From Sepiola atlantica (taxonomy: Eukaryota > Mollusca > Cephalopoda > Sepiida > Sepiolidae): 64,000 nt of DNA. This document shows, piece after piece, positions 46,363-57,135 of this stretch. The stretch spans positions 83,414,165-83,478,164 of the forward strand of contig OY744525.1 of assembly GCA_963556195.1 (NCBI GenBank). Direction: 5' to 3'. A program made the position numbers and the translations under genes. How positions within the stretch are numbered: the first letter of the stretch is position 1; every line of letters starts with the position of its first letter. The notes under the pieces were generated by a model, which saw only the letters and a program-made list of their open reading frames with translations, did not search any database and was not told the origin of the DNA.

Positions 46363-46670
46363 TTATTCTGGTACAGAAAAATTAGTACAACATTCGTACC
46401 GTCGGTTTCAAGCACGGAAGGTCTTACCCATCCGGCTCTCTTCAGCTTCTGTTGTCATCTGTTTTGGAAATGTGAGGTTCCAAAACAGATGACAACAGAA
46501 GCTGAAGAGAGCCGGATGGGTAAGACCTTCCGTGCTTGAAACCGACGGTACGAATGTTGTACTAATTTTTCTGTACCAGAATAAATAAATATTATGCTCT
46601 TAATTTTTAACTTTAATTCTTAATTAATCGAGCACTCTGCTGGGATTTTTCCTACCATTCTACAAAGAAG
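46355..46670. mobile_element. Perfect 115-bp-arm hairpin element with side arm
   Basis: Arms 46355-46469 and 46478-46592 are identical in reverse complement over all 115 positions I compared, around an 8-base loop (ATGTGAGG). The flank 46593-46670 (CTTAATTAATCGAGCAC, TCTGCTGGGA) is the reverse complement of the flank of the diverged copy at 37690-37765. Perfect arms next to a diverged relative mean the arms are being made or corrected together. No coding sequence. Confidence 0.92.

Positions 46671-46674
<4 letters not shown>

Positions 46675-46705
<31 letters not shown>
46675..46705. repeat. (TA)n microsatellite
   Basis: About 15 TA units after the hairpin element. Confidence 0.95.
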
Positions 46706-46707
<2 letters not shown>

Positions 46708-47140
46708 TATCTGTATATATGTATATGTATATATAGCTATTTTATCAAAATGTATCCTCTATTGCGATCAACTATTTTTCTCAATGCATGTCTGTTTTTT
46801 TATGTTACATAAAATAATCTAACATCGCGTTGTTTTTTTTTAGCTATTTTAAATTATTAGCCAAACCATTGCAGGACGAAACTGAACGTAAAAAACTCTT
46901 TTTTTTTTTAAACAAGGTATGCAAATGCTGTTGAAGCAAAGCTAAGATTCAAAAGCAAAAAGTCACACAAGAAAGCGAGTCTTTATTTTATGTGGGCGCA
47001 TCAAAAATAGTTTATAATCTAGAGTAAATTACATTCGCGAGAAAAAAAAACACTTTTTTGCAATTGGTACAATATACAGACAAGAGTTCTAAACAGTGAA
47101 GAAATATATTTTATGTATTCATCCTGAATATTTAGATAAA
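46706..47140. other. Nothing recognised
   Basis: No repeat or coding signal. Confidence 0.45.
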
Positions 47141-47335
47141 ATTCAAGACAGGACCGGCGGGACAGTTATAAAAGTGGGGGGTGGCTCTCCTAAAAAGTGG
47201 GGGGCCCGGTTAAACACATGCATATATAACTTCATTATTGATGACCGTAAAGTGAGGGGGGCAAGTCAAAAAGTGTAGGGGGGCTTGAGCCCCCCTGCCC
47301 CCCTGCCCCCCGGTGCCGCCGTCCATGCAAGATAC
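47141..47335. mobile_element. G/C-run-rich segment, possible non-autonomous DNA transposon
   Basis: Many G5-G7 runs (47176-47280) followed by a complementary C-run end (GAGCCCCCCTGCCCCCC..CGGTGCCGCCG). The left end ACCGGCGGGACAG and right end CGGTGCCGCCGTCC are weakly inverted. It stands out sharply from the AT-rich surroundings. The runs could form G-quadruplexes. Confidence 0.4.
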
Positions 47336-48572
47336 CGTCCAAAGACGGTTTCATAATACAACGACATACGTGGACCGTTAAACCTGTAGGACCCGGAGTT
47401 AGACCCAAATGATATAACCGACTCTGATAACAGGAGGGGGATTTCTATAATGCGACTGGTTCTTTATAATAACATCATGTGGTCGAAAATCAAAACGAGG
47501 TTTTTCCAGCTTTCGACTTTGACAGAGTGGGACGTATCTGACCACCGTCCGTGATAAGACAAGTGAGAACATGTGTTTACAACATTCAAGGCACACTTCC
47601 GTTTACTCTTCGAATTCAATAGTACGTACATCCAACATTATATGAGAACCAATAGTATATGTGTCTTCTGCGGAAAAAATAATTTTTAATCTAAAATCTT
47701 TACATTTCAATGATTTCGTACGAAATTAAAAAAAGATGTCTCGTATTAATTTCTACAAAAAATGACACGTGCTTTGAGTATGTTATATGTGACTTCACTG
47801 GAACGTTAATAAGTAAATCAGGGTTGAACCTGAAAATGCTTCAAAGTAATAAAATACCGATTAATATAGTCTTATTCTTCTTGTGTCATCCATAAATTCG
47901 TTGTCAAATATTCACGACCTTTGTGCGACATGATGTTCGCTCACTCATTGTGACTAGAAGCTCCAATCCCGAGAGGTCAGTGTCTTTCGTTAGTAGAATC
48001 TTGATTATAATATGAGTCCTCCCAGCCCGTCGTTGAACTCTCGGGATCAGAGAAGCATTTTTCTATCAAGTTCATCGAGTCAAAGTACATGTCTAGTCAG
48101 TGCCCAAAATAAGTGTTGAACAACTTCAGATATGCGTGGAATTCAAACACAGAGCATTTTGTGTGTTACATAATCTCACCACGATATGTTATAAACAACG
48201 CGTAGCATCCCTTGGTGCATGATCGATCAATTATGTTTTGTTGCGTAACATTTAATGTCAAAGAGTCTTATATGTAGAGAAGGATGAGTTCGATCGATGC
48301 CTGTAAAACTTGCCTTGAGTTTTGTCTCATTTTTGATAGCAGCTTTCCGGATGTTGCTGAGAGGGTTTATTGCGCTAGACGCCGAGCCAATACACGTATT
48401 AATATTATAACCAAAGTCAGTGACTCCTCCTAGATATTTGAAGTGTTAAACCAGTTCGATTAATATAGTGAACACTGTGAAAACCCGAGATTACACGACT
48501 GAAAAATGCAAAATGATATAATTCAGTTTCCTTTTATCAATTACATCGGAATTTGCTCAAATTTTAGAAATC
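47336..48572. other. No supported gene
   Basis: GC content is slightly higher than elsewhere. Frames at 47399-47596 (minus) and 47710-47895 lack domains and splice context. Confidence 0.5.
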
Positions 48573-48676
48573 TGTAGAATCATGCGATTTAAATTATATT
48601 CAAACATCGATGTGAAATTATATTTGTAGAATCATGCGATTTAAATTATATTCAAACATCGATGTGAAATTATATT
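48573..48676 (+). repeat. Perfect 52-bp tandem duplication
   Basis: Units 48573-48624 and 48625-48676 are identical (TGTAGAATCATGCGATTTAA, then ATTATATTCAAACATCGATG, and so on). Recent. Confidence 0.95.
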
Positions 48677-49747
48677 GGAATATCATTTTTTACCAATGGC
48701 TTTTACTTTCCTTCATGTTTATATAGTCTTCTGTTCGTATCTCGCTTTCTTTTGTTTCATTATTTTAAATATCATTTTTTTACCATTTCTTCGAGTTTGT
48801 TATTTTAGGATGGAGGGGTCAAGTTTCCTAAATAATCCGTAGAGGTGCGTGATAGGTTTAATGGGTTCCGTCTACGCCTTTCGGATTGATATTTCTAATT
48901 CATTTCCTATCGGGTGTGTTGTGGTCATTCACGCATTAATAACGATGACAATGTTATGAATCAACAATATCGATAGGTGAAATAGAAACTTATGTTAAAT
49001 TTAGAGTAGAAAATTGATCGTTTACAATAGGTATTTCTTTTCGGTTATACATAATCCGAAAGAGGTTGATATGCCGTAACACATTACTAACATACTAAAG
49101 AAGAAAACATATATTTATTAAATGTGTTACTTTTCCCACCCGTTTTTAGGTTTTTTGTCTACTCAATTTCTTAAACCTCTCAACTTCCCTAATTCTCTCT
49201 CCAACGATCTTGCATTCAGTAGTGAGTTTCCAATTTAGGAGGTGTGAGGAGTATGGAATCACCCCTTCTCACTATCATTCTGACACGGAATTGTAGTATA
49301 TTTCAATGGCGCATCCGTGTGTTTAATAAAAACTATCGTTTATAGATTATTTGTTTACAAAACCTACACTAAGAAATTACTCTACATTGTGTCTCACAAA
49401 AAATTGCCCTATTTTTGTATAAATTATACCTCCAGTTCAAATTGAGATATTTTGAGTCTGTTTGTTTCATGTTATTAAAACTGTTTTTTTTATTGAGATA
49501 AAATATAATTGTTAATAAAATATAATTGTTGAATATCTGTGGGTTAAATATAAACTATCTCATACAGATTATTTGTTTACAAAACGTACACTTAGAAATG
49601 AATCAACGAACCAATCATACACAAAACATGCGGTAAAAAGTAACAACCAAACATCACACAACTTATTAGCACTAATTTAGTTCAATACTTATATCTCATT
49701 TCTCTTGATATTCTCAAGTAGAATCTGTAGTGTGTTTTATCTTATTG
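48677..49747. other. No gene; monomer fragment at 49055-49085
   Basis: ACGGCATATCAACCTCTTTCGG (minus strand, 49055-49078) is a fragment of the ~120-bp monomer family. TTAATAAAATATAATTGTT recurs at about 49495 and 49512. Otherwise plain. Confidence 0.55.
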
Positions 49748-50178
49748 TTTTAGATCAGGGGCGGGCAACCTTTTCAGAGTGAGGGCCAGATGAGACTTTT
49801 GGAAGGAGATCGCGGGCCGGAGTGAAAAACGAAATCTCAGAATTACCATATTTTGTTTACATGAATAAATTGTACAAACATTGCAATGAACACTTTACAA
49901 ATCAATGAGACTGCTGGTGCTGTTTGCCATGAAAAAGTATTTCCATATCTGGCTCGATGGTTGAGGTAGACAACAGAAGAATGTCATTGAGATGGCGGTC
50001 CGAGAGTTGGGAGCGAAGGTTAGACTTCGTGTACATAATTTTCAAAATGATATGAGTTTTACTGGGAGGTCCGCGGGCCGGATTGCAATAATAAAGCCTA
50101 GCAGGGTGGCGGGCCGGACGCTCAGCCTTCGCGGGCCGAATGTGGCCCGCAGGCCGGTGACCCGCCCCTGTTTTAGAT
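49748..50178. mobile_element. hAT-type MITE with intact target duplication
   Basis: The element is 49756-50170 (415 bp). It starts CAGGGGCGGGCAACC and ends GGTGACCCGCCCCTG, inverted ends of about 15 bp with two mismatches. An exact 8-bp target-site duplication, TTTTAGAT, lies at 49748-49755 and 50171-50178. CAGGGG...CCCCTG ends with 8-bp duplications define hAT elements. The GGGCCGG and GGCCCGC runs near the ends are subterminal repeats. No transposase; frames at 49992-50239 are incidental. Confidence 0.93.
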
Positions 50179-50399
50179 AAACATCATTATAATGTTTCAC
50201 CAAACTCAAAGTGTAGTTGTATTTTCCTAACATAAACATCTTAGCATCTCCATTTCTTTAATTTCATTTTTGCAAACCTTTTACTGTCTTATAGAATATG
50301 CAAACATTACTCCCACAATCGTTCTATTTGTATGTCGTAGTTATGTGCACACCTAAAATCTGTTTTAAGTGATAGTCTAGTATAACATAAGCAACAAAG

Positions 50400-51060
50400 A
50401 ATGCATGGAATAAAATAATAGAGGGATAAAATTACTTAAAATTAAGGGAGAAACGATAAAAAACAAATATATGAAATGTTTCAAGAGAGAAAGAATGAAA
50501 ATATGAGAAATGAATACAAATTAATGAGACGAAAAAAAGAGCGATAGAATATAAGGAGAACAAATGAAAACAGGAAGAAAGACAAAGAGAAAAATATATA
50601 AAGAGAGGAAGCTGGGAATTCTTGAATATATATAAAAAGACGGAATAAACAGAAAAAAATGTGATAAATGAAGGATTAAAGAGATAGGATATAAAGAGAG
50701 AAATAATAGGAAATATAGAGAGGAGTGATTGAAACAGATAAAGAGTGAAATAGAGAGAAGGGAGAATAACAGAGATGAAGAGAGGGGAAATAACAGTACC
50801 AGAGAGAGAAGGGTTGATAGAAATCTATAATTAGGGTAAGGAAATAAAGAAGAAAAAAATAACGAAATTAAGAGAAAAGAAAAGAGAGAGAGGGAGGGGG
50901 AGAGATAGAGGGAGAGTAAACATATAAAGAGAAGGAAGGATCGAGAAGAGAAGAGAAAGAATAAATAGTCAACACGAAGAACTAAATAGAAACAGGGAGA
51001 GAGGGAATATACATATAGAGAGGGAAAATAAATAGGAGAAGGATGAAAGTACAATGAAAG
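50400..51060. repeat. 650-bp polypurine tract
   Basis: The plus strand is overwhelmingly A and G (GAGAGAGAAAT-type motifs). The 177-codon minus frame 50521-51054 (S, L, F, Y) is an artefact of it. Confidence 0.85.
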
Positions 51061-51736
51061 CCCGAACGAAAAAGAACAAAACTTCCTTATTTACAGAGAA
51101 AACTTAATATTTTCAACCATGAAGACGTTCACTTCAAGTCGATAAGATACATAAAACGTGTTTTTATGGAATACACAGTTCTGCACTGACTTGATGCCAC
51201 ATAACAAAAAAAAGTATAATTATTTAATTTCACCAAAAGGCAACCAAATTCTAATCAATTCTTCTATTTGAGCTAAAATTTAAACATTTCAACAAACCAC
51301 TCATTTCAACTATCCCCACTAAGATATACAGAAAGATAGAAATCGATTGATATAAAATTGATAAATGCAATTATTCATCTGAAACATTGTTGACATTAGC
51401 CATGGCAATTCGTTTGCTGTTTATTTGTACTTATTAAATAAGATAAAAGAAATTAATCTCCTTATGCACAGAAAAAGTAGAAATAAAAGAATTTCGAATG
51501 ATTAATCTGTCGATCGATAGGAAAATGGATTGATCGATGTATGGGTGGGTATAGGTATAGAGAGCTTGACAGACACTAAAAACGGTGATAGATGAAGATT
51601 GGAAATAATGATCAATCAATACAACTAACCACAAAATAGATTGAGTGATTGACTCATCGATATCTAGATAGATAGAAATATAGTATGAGCGTGTTTGCTA
51701 AGAGGGTATAGTGTAGTAACAACTGTCTGCGGATAG

Positions 51737-51737
<1 letters not shown>
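51061..51737. other. Nothing recognised
   Basis: AT-rich with scattered GATCGAT/GATAGAT motifs. Confidence 0.45.

Positions 51738-51792
<55 letters not shown>
51738..51792. repeat. (TA)n microsatellite
   Basis: About 27 TA units. Confidence 0.97.
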
Positions 51793-51795
<3 letters not shown>

Positions 51796-52111
51796 GTTTA
51801 TTCAGGCAGCATATTTTTACTTAAGCGAACATTATTAAACAATACGGAGATTTTTTGCTTGATGAGACCTTTTTTATTTTTCAAATTTTCCGAATAGTCC
51901 ATTTAGTATTTCGGTCAAATTGGTGCATGTAAGTTCCGTTTTTCATACCTTTTCGCGAGTACATTCGATTTGATTCGTCAAATCCTCTTCAGGCGGTGTT
52001 AGTCTTTGATGTCTGTACAAATAATTATTTACTGTTGATTTTTTAAAACGGCTAGTAATTTACAACTTTAAAAAGAGCGTCTATAATATTGAGATGTTAC
52101 ATGCGAACATG

Positions 52112-52290
52112 TTTACGTTCTAAGCGTGTGTACGATTCAAAAGTATGATTGCTTAACGGCTAAGAATTTGATTACGTTCTAAACGTGTGCAAGATGCAAA
52201 TGTATGATTGCTTAACGGCTAAGAATTTGATTACTTTCTAAGCGTGTGCAAGATGCAAATGTATGATTGCTTAATGGCTAAGGATTGTGT
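52112..52290 (+). repeat. 59-bp tandem repeat, three copies
   Basis: Units begin at 52113, 52172 and 52231 (TTACGTTCTAAGCGTGTG..., GTATGATTGCTTAACGGCTA...). Units 2 and 3 are more alike than either is to unit 1. Confidence 0.92.
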
Positions 52291-52892
52291 AACGTTAATT
52301 ACTATGCTAGATATTTTAAAATGTAACTAGTTTCGTAATTCACATTATTGATTGTATGATGTTTAGTTTTTATGTAGAGGGCTTCAAGAATGTTTAATCT
52401 TTTGATATTGGTATCGTTGTGTATTATTTAAGTATTGTGAACTAGGATGTGACTATATATACATATATATATAGATGCAAATTATCATATTACACAGTAG
52501 TCTTAAGGGTAATATATTATAATTATATTATTATTATTATTATTATTTATTTATTTATGTATATATTAGTGAAATTTAAGCTGAATTATTTCTACCCTTG
52601 ATTATTGGGGAAATGGTCGTTTGATCAGTACCATTGGAGAGCCATGAATATTATAACTGTCCTGTTTTTAAATCTCAGTTACATGGTAAACAGCTGATGA
52701 TCCCCGTTTTAATATTTCACGCTTAAGTTAAGATCCCCTGTTTTTGTTTCACTGTTAGACACTTGAATCCCCCTTTTTTATGAATTTTCCAACGAATGCT
52801 AAGTCTGCGATATCTTGGATTTAGTTAGTCTCTCTGGGAATTTAAACTGCATTTTTCTTTTTTTTTAATGAATCAAAACTTCATTACACTAA

Positions 52893-52898
<6 letters not shown>
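52291..52898. other. No gene; short (ATT)n at 52527-52548
   Basis: Nothing else recognised. Confidence 0.45.

Positions 52899-52951
<53 letters not shown>
52899..52951. repeat. (TA)n microsatellite
   Basis: About 26 TA units. Confidence 0.97.
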
Positions 52952-52954
<3 letters not shown>

Positions 52955-53186
52955 ATCCCTATAAGTTAAGCATTCTGGTGGATAGAATGATGAATTCCAC
53001 ATAAGCTTAAAGCAATATACTGTCATAACAATAATTGAATCCTCTAGATTATCAATATCGTAGAAAAGTAAACAAATGAATTCAAGCAAGATTATTTATT
53101 CAACTAATATCAACGAGCTTGATAGCTACGAGAAAAGTGTCGGACTGATACGATTGCTAATAGCCTGATGTGCTCACTGCGTCTAG

Positions 53187-53228
53187 TTACACTGATGAGT
53201 CGTTAAATGATGAAATAACTGTCTGTGA
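53187..53228 (+). ncRNA. Hammerhead ribozyme motif, second type
   Basis: Stem I TTACA (53187-53191) with TGTGA (53224-53228). Core CTGATGA (53192-53198). Stem II GTCG with TGAT, containing two G-U pairs. GAAA at 53212-53215. A very short stem III (ATA/TGT with a 2-base loop). GTC cleavage triplet, with cut predicted after C53223. Such minimal stem III forms are known from animal hammerheads and are thought to work as dimers. Sequence differs from the 11.4-kb type but matches the pair at 54014-54145. Confidence 0.6.
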
Positions 53229-53646
53229 ATATATATTATATTCATATATTTTTTTGAATTGGGAGGGGTAATTTCGGCTTCCCCTGCCGCTTTTGCCAAA
53301 CAAATACGAAATGACTAAAACCCAATGAGAAAAGTAAAAACAGAGAAAACACTTTATAATTAACAATAACCACACTCATAAAACGTCCCAAAATACCGGA
53401 CGTATTTTATTAAAAAAGACGGTGTGTTACAGTGATCTGTAATTAATTTATTTTTCGAATCCACGAAGAAATAACGAAAATAAGTTTATTACAGATTAAT
53501 GATAGTTATTTTGCTTCACTTTACAATATGAATACGTTAAGAACGAACCTTTTTTGCCTGAAAATGTCGACATTATTGTAGCTACGCCTGAAAAATGTTC
53601 CGACATCCATAGCCGTACTATGTTTGTATAAATAAAACTTTTCTTC

Positions 53647-53648
<2 letters not shown>
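53229..53648. other. Nothing recognised
   Basis: Short frames only. Confidence 0.45.
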
Positions 53649-53693
<45 letters not shown>

Positions 53694-53861
53694 GAAAGAA
53701 AGAGATGTTATTTATTTGTTTATTTTGTTTGCAATACTTTTTAACGAATTCATTTATTTATACGGTATATATATATATATATATATATTATGAAAGAAAG
53801 AGATGTTATTTATTTGTTTATTTTGTTTGCAATACTTTTTAACGAATTCATTTATTTATAC

Positions 53862-53918
<57 letters not shown>
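53649..53918 (+). repeat. 98-bp tandem duplication including (TA)n
   Basis: A 75-base segment (TATGAAAGAAAGAGATG..CATTTATTTATACGG) occurs at 53691-53765 and again, identical, at 53789-53863, each followed by (TA)n. The duplication therefore carried its microsatellite, whose length then diverged (about 22 against 54 bases). Confidence 0.95.
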
Positions 53919-53921
<3 letters not shown>

Positions 53922-54013
53922 CACTTTAATGCCAGTTGATAATAATTTTCATTTCACTAATGCGATTGCCCCATATTTAGAGCGACGTATATATATATTT
54001 TTTTCAATTTTCA

Positions 54014-54145
54014 CGAACACATGTTCTGTCGTTTACAACTCATCTGCATGGCTGAACCTATCAAGATTCGAAATCTGGTTTCGAATCACGCTAGTACCTA
54101 GCGTGATTCATAGTGATGAGTCGTAAACGACAAAACATGTGTCCG
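54014..54145. mobile_element. Fold-back element with inverted hammerhead relics
   Basis: Right motif (plus, 54113-54145): GTGATGA, stem II GTCG-TAAA-CGAC, AAAAC, ATGTGTC. Left motif (minus, 54014-54045): CAGATGA, GTTG-TAAA-CGAC, AGAAC, ATGTGTT. Consensus CTGATGA-GTCGTAAACGAC-GAAAC-ATGTGTC is a hammerhead, but each arm has core changes at different positions (including G12), so both are dead. The interior has two perfect hairpins, GATTCGAAA/TTTCGAATC (54065-54087) and GAATCACGCTAG/CTAGCGTGATTC (54083-54109), overlapping a B-box-like GGTTTCGAATC. Confidence 0.65.
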
Positions 54146-54164
54146 TGGATAATCAAAATTTAAA

Positions 54165-54341
54165 TATACGTACTATAGGAAGTTATGAAAATATATTTAT
54201 GGCAATTAAGCTACACCGAGCCTTCGGTGTCGCTTAACTGCCATAAATATATTTTCATAACTTACTCCCTAGTAATTAAATACTGAAAATTGATACATAA
54301 AATATTATATCTTCTTATAACACTTTATGTGGATACATGAA

Positions 54342-54342
<1 letters not shown>
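54165..54342. repeat. Hairpin family of the 18.9-kb palindrome, member 2
   Basis: Arms 54180-54219 and 54224-54263 share AGTTATGAAAATATATTTAT and GGCAATTAAGC with the 18929-19094 palindrome, but here the hairpin tip is CACCGA/TCGGTG. The following ACTGAAAATTGATACATAAA to GTGGATACATGAAAT segment is also shared. Confidence 0.85.
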
Positions 54343-54345
<3 letters not shown>

Positions 54346-54394
<49 letters not shown>

Positions 54395-54426
54395 CATATA
54401 TATGAACTAATATATATATATATAGC
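54346..54426. repeat. (TA)n tracts
   Basis: (TA)22, a CATACA interruption, then further short TA runs. Confidence 0.95.
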
Positions 54427-55142
54427 AAGTAATAGTAGTTAATTAATTAGATGACTTAAAAAAAACAGCTACCAAAGATAAGATTACTGAAATGAAAAAA
54501 AATTATTTCCATGCATGCGTGTGTTTGTGCGCGATCTTATACAACCGTTATTTTTTAATAATGTGTCCATTCTTCTGCTATAAAGTCTAAAACGCCGAAC
54601 AAACGCATTTAAAAGCTCTCCCGTAAACATACACATACAAGCACTATACACAAATAAATAAATTAAATTAAAAAAATAAAATGTCAGAAGAAAGATTCAG
54701 CGACAATATTTTATTTTACTACATACTGATTTGTTTTGTTCTTCTTCTTCTTCCAATCAAGTACATTGGCGTTCGGTCAACTATTTTCTATAAAACCGCC
54801 TCTTGCGTTTTAAAATAAGCCGTTTTTCCAGGACAGTAGTACTGCGTAGAAAAATTCGGTGTTTGTGTCAATCACAACCCTATGAAAAATCTCACCTCTT
54901 ATAATGAAACTATATAATATATGGTTTTATTAGTTTTATTATGCACGAGGAAATTAAACTTAAAAATACAAACCTCTTGTGCTGCTGTAGTCTTAAGATG
55001 GCGGCACTTGTAATAGAATAATGTCCTAAGTAAGATTTCACATAATAAGATTACAAAAAAAAAATGCTTGTTTTCGAAAAGCATCAATATTTTAAAAATG
55101 CATTGCTATTATTGCACTATCCATTCCCACCTGTTGGGTTGG
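54427..55142. other. Nothing recognised
   Basis: No repeat or coding signal. Confidence 0.45.
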
Positions 55143-55410
55143 GACTTACCGATTAAACATTAGTAGGTTTATTATGCCGATTACCTGTTAGGGGTTATTA
55201 TTTAACGATTAGACATTTGAGTATTTATTTACGGATTAAACATTGTATCGCTATTACAACGTATTAAATATTATGGTATTCATTTACCGATTAATCATTT
55301 CGTTATTTGTTTACCGATTAACCCTTGGTTACTATTCACCGATTAAATATTTTTATATATCGATTCAACATTGGAATTTTTTTCTACTGATTAAACATTA
55401 TGGTTTTAAC
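55143..55410 (+). repeat. Degenerate ~27-bp tandem repeat, ten copies
   Basis: CCGATTAAACATT-type motifs begin at 55151, 55179, 55207, 55234, 55261, 55289, 55316, 55341, 55362 and 55389. Spacing is 25-28 bases in all but one interval (21). Each is followed by a T-rich TTATTT-like spacer. The plus frame 55243-55533 overlaps it and is not called. Confidence 0.85.
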
Positions 55411-56336
55411 GAAAAGATATTAATAAATTTAGTAAAAAATAATTGTAAAGATAGATTATATCGTATGAGTATTATAATAACAGATAATGCTAATTATTTT
55501 CATGCACAGTTAATTACAACAGTTAATATATAGTAGCTATTATAGTAAACAAATACGCGATAACTGAATCGATTATTTAAATGTTAGAATAATTTAAATA
55601 TGTATTAACATGTTACTTGATTCTCTTTAATGAGAAATTGTTCTAGAATGTCGTTTAATGGGGCAGGCTACTTGAATGTATTGAAACGAAACCATTAGTT
55701 ATGGATATAGTAAATAATTATTGATATCTGATGATCTATTTATATTATTTCAATGTTTCGGGCGTTTTCCAGAGAGACCAGCGGTGGAAACGTTGTTAAA
55801 ATACAAAATATAAGACAAAGAAAGATGCGCGAAGCATAAAACTATTGTTTATCACCGCAATACTTCATCTAAAAATCTTTACTAGTATAACACTTTAATC
55901 CAGCGTTTCTCAATCGCAAATGGACTCTAATGTTTCCGTGAGAACAAGTGATACAAGCTAATACACTTTTTATTTAATTTCATACACGTAATATCACAAA
56001 ACACATCACACGAAAACTATCATGTTATTAAAAGACACAACACTCATTGGGAAAATGTTTAGTGATGTATGTACGGCGCCAGTTGAACATTTGACAAAGA
56101 AGGATGAATTTTTTCTTTAAACGAGTTCTTACAAAATATACACTAGGTGAACTACACTGAAAATAAAATAAGAAAGATATGATTTATAACTCTTTTTTTT
56201 TAATTATTTATTTTGGGCAGGGACTCTGTGGGAAAAATTATTTATTTATTTATCATTATTATTTATTTTATAATTTATTTATTTTTATAACATTTTTAAA
56301 ATTTAATTTAATTTTATTATTATTAATATTAATATT
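55411..56336. other. Nothing recognised
   Basis: AT-rich. Multiple short TTATTTATTTA runs near 56230-56290. Confidence 0.45.
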
Positions 56337-56339
56337 AAT

Positions 56340-56374
<35 letters not shown>

Positions 56375-57078
56375 GTAGCAAATACACAGAACTTGCAAGA
56401 GAACTGATAGGTATATGGAGTATGAAGAAAGTAAATATAATACCAATAATCGTAGGAGCACTAGGAACAGTTCCGAAGAACCTGAAAAAACGACTGGGAG
56501 AAATGGGAATCAAAGGGAAGACTGAAACGATACAATGGACGGCAATGATAAATCAGCTGAAATCTTAAGGAAAATCCTTAAATGCGAAACCTTTCAACAT
56601 AAGCTACGAAGCCTAATCAATCACATGCAAGGTGCAATAAGAAGAAAAAGCACCACAAGACCCTCATGGAACAGAAACTACAAAACATTTAATAAGCTGC
56701 CCCCCCCCCCCAAAAAAAAAAAGTGATGTCATCAACCCTGGCTGATAGAAGACAAAACAGTCGTGAAGGGTCGAGGAGGGTGGAAATACGGAGGAACCAG
56801 ACCTCCGCTGGAAGAGTACGGAGAGCACTGGGACATTGGGGAGGCTTATTGCCATCAACATTCCATAGAAGGCCAATGGTCGTTACCAACGAGAAATCGA
56901 TGGTAAGCGTATGTTGTGATAACGCACATTCATTTGCAGTAGTTATTGAAAGAAGTGGAGAGCACTGGAAATCTGGGGAGACTTGTTGTCACTCAGACTC
57001 CAGGGAATACCACTGGTGATTATCAGTGAGCAATCTTTGATTACTTCCTTTGTGATAACTTCTTGTGAGTAAATAATA
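56337..57078 (+). pseudogene. RLE-type non-LTR retrotransposon, 3' end (copy B)
   Basis: Starts at (AAT)n (56345-56374) and opens directly into SSKYTELARELIGIW, VNIIPIIVGALGTVPKNL and ETIQWTAMINQLKS, stopping at 56566. A shifted frame continues with AEILRKILKC, the normal C-terminal continuation, so a frameshift separates them. Everything upstream of the post-endonuclease tail is missing. The ~500-base 3' UTR (C11 then A11 at 56701-56722) is homologous to copy C and ends GAGTAAATAATAAT, again an (AAT)n tail. Confidence 0.82.
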
Positions 57079-57100
57079 ATAATAATAATAATAATACACA

Positions 57101-57133
<33 letters not shown>

Positions 57134-57135
57134 CC
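57079..57135. repeat. (AAT)n and (CTA)n microsatellite
   Basis: The tail of copy B runs through ACACAC into (ACT)9. Confidence 0.9.

Noticed and set aside
50521..51054. 177-codon minus-strand ORF that might pass for a membrane protein
   Set aside because: It is the complement of a polypurine tract; S/L/F/Y richness comes from TCT, CTT and TTC triplets, with no domain.
55143..55410. CRISPR-like array (regular repeats with spacers)
   Set aside because: Units are degenerate, spacers are T-rich and not unique, and the genome is eukaryotic. It is a minisatellite.
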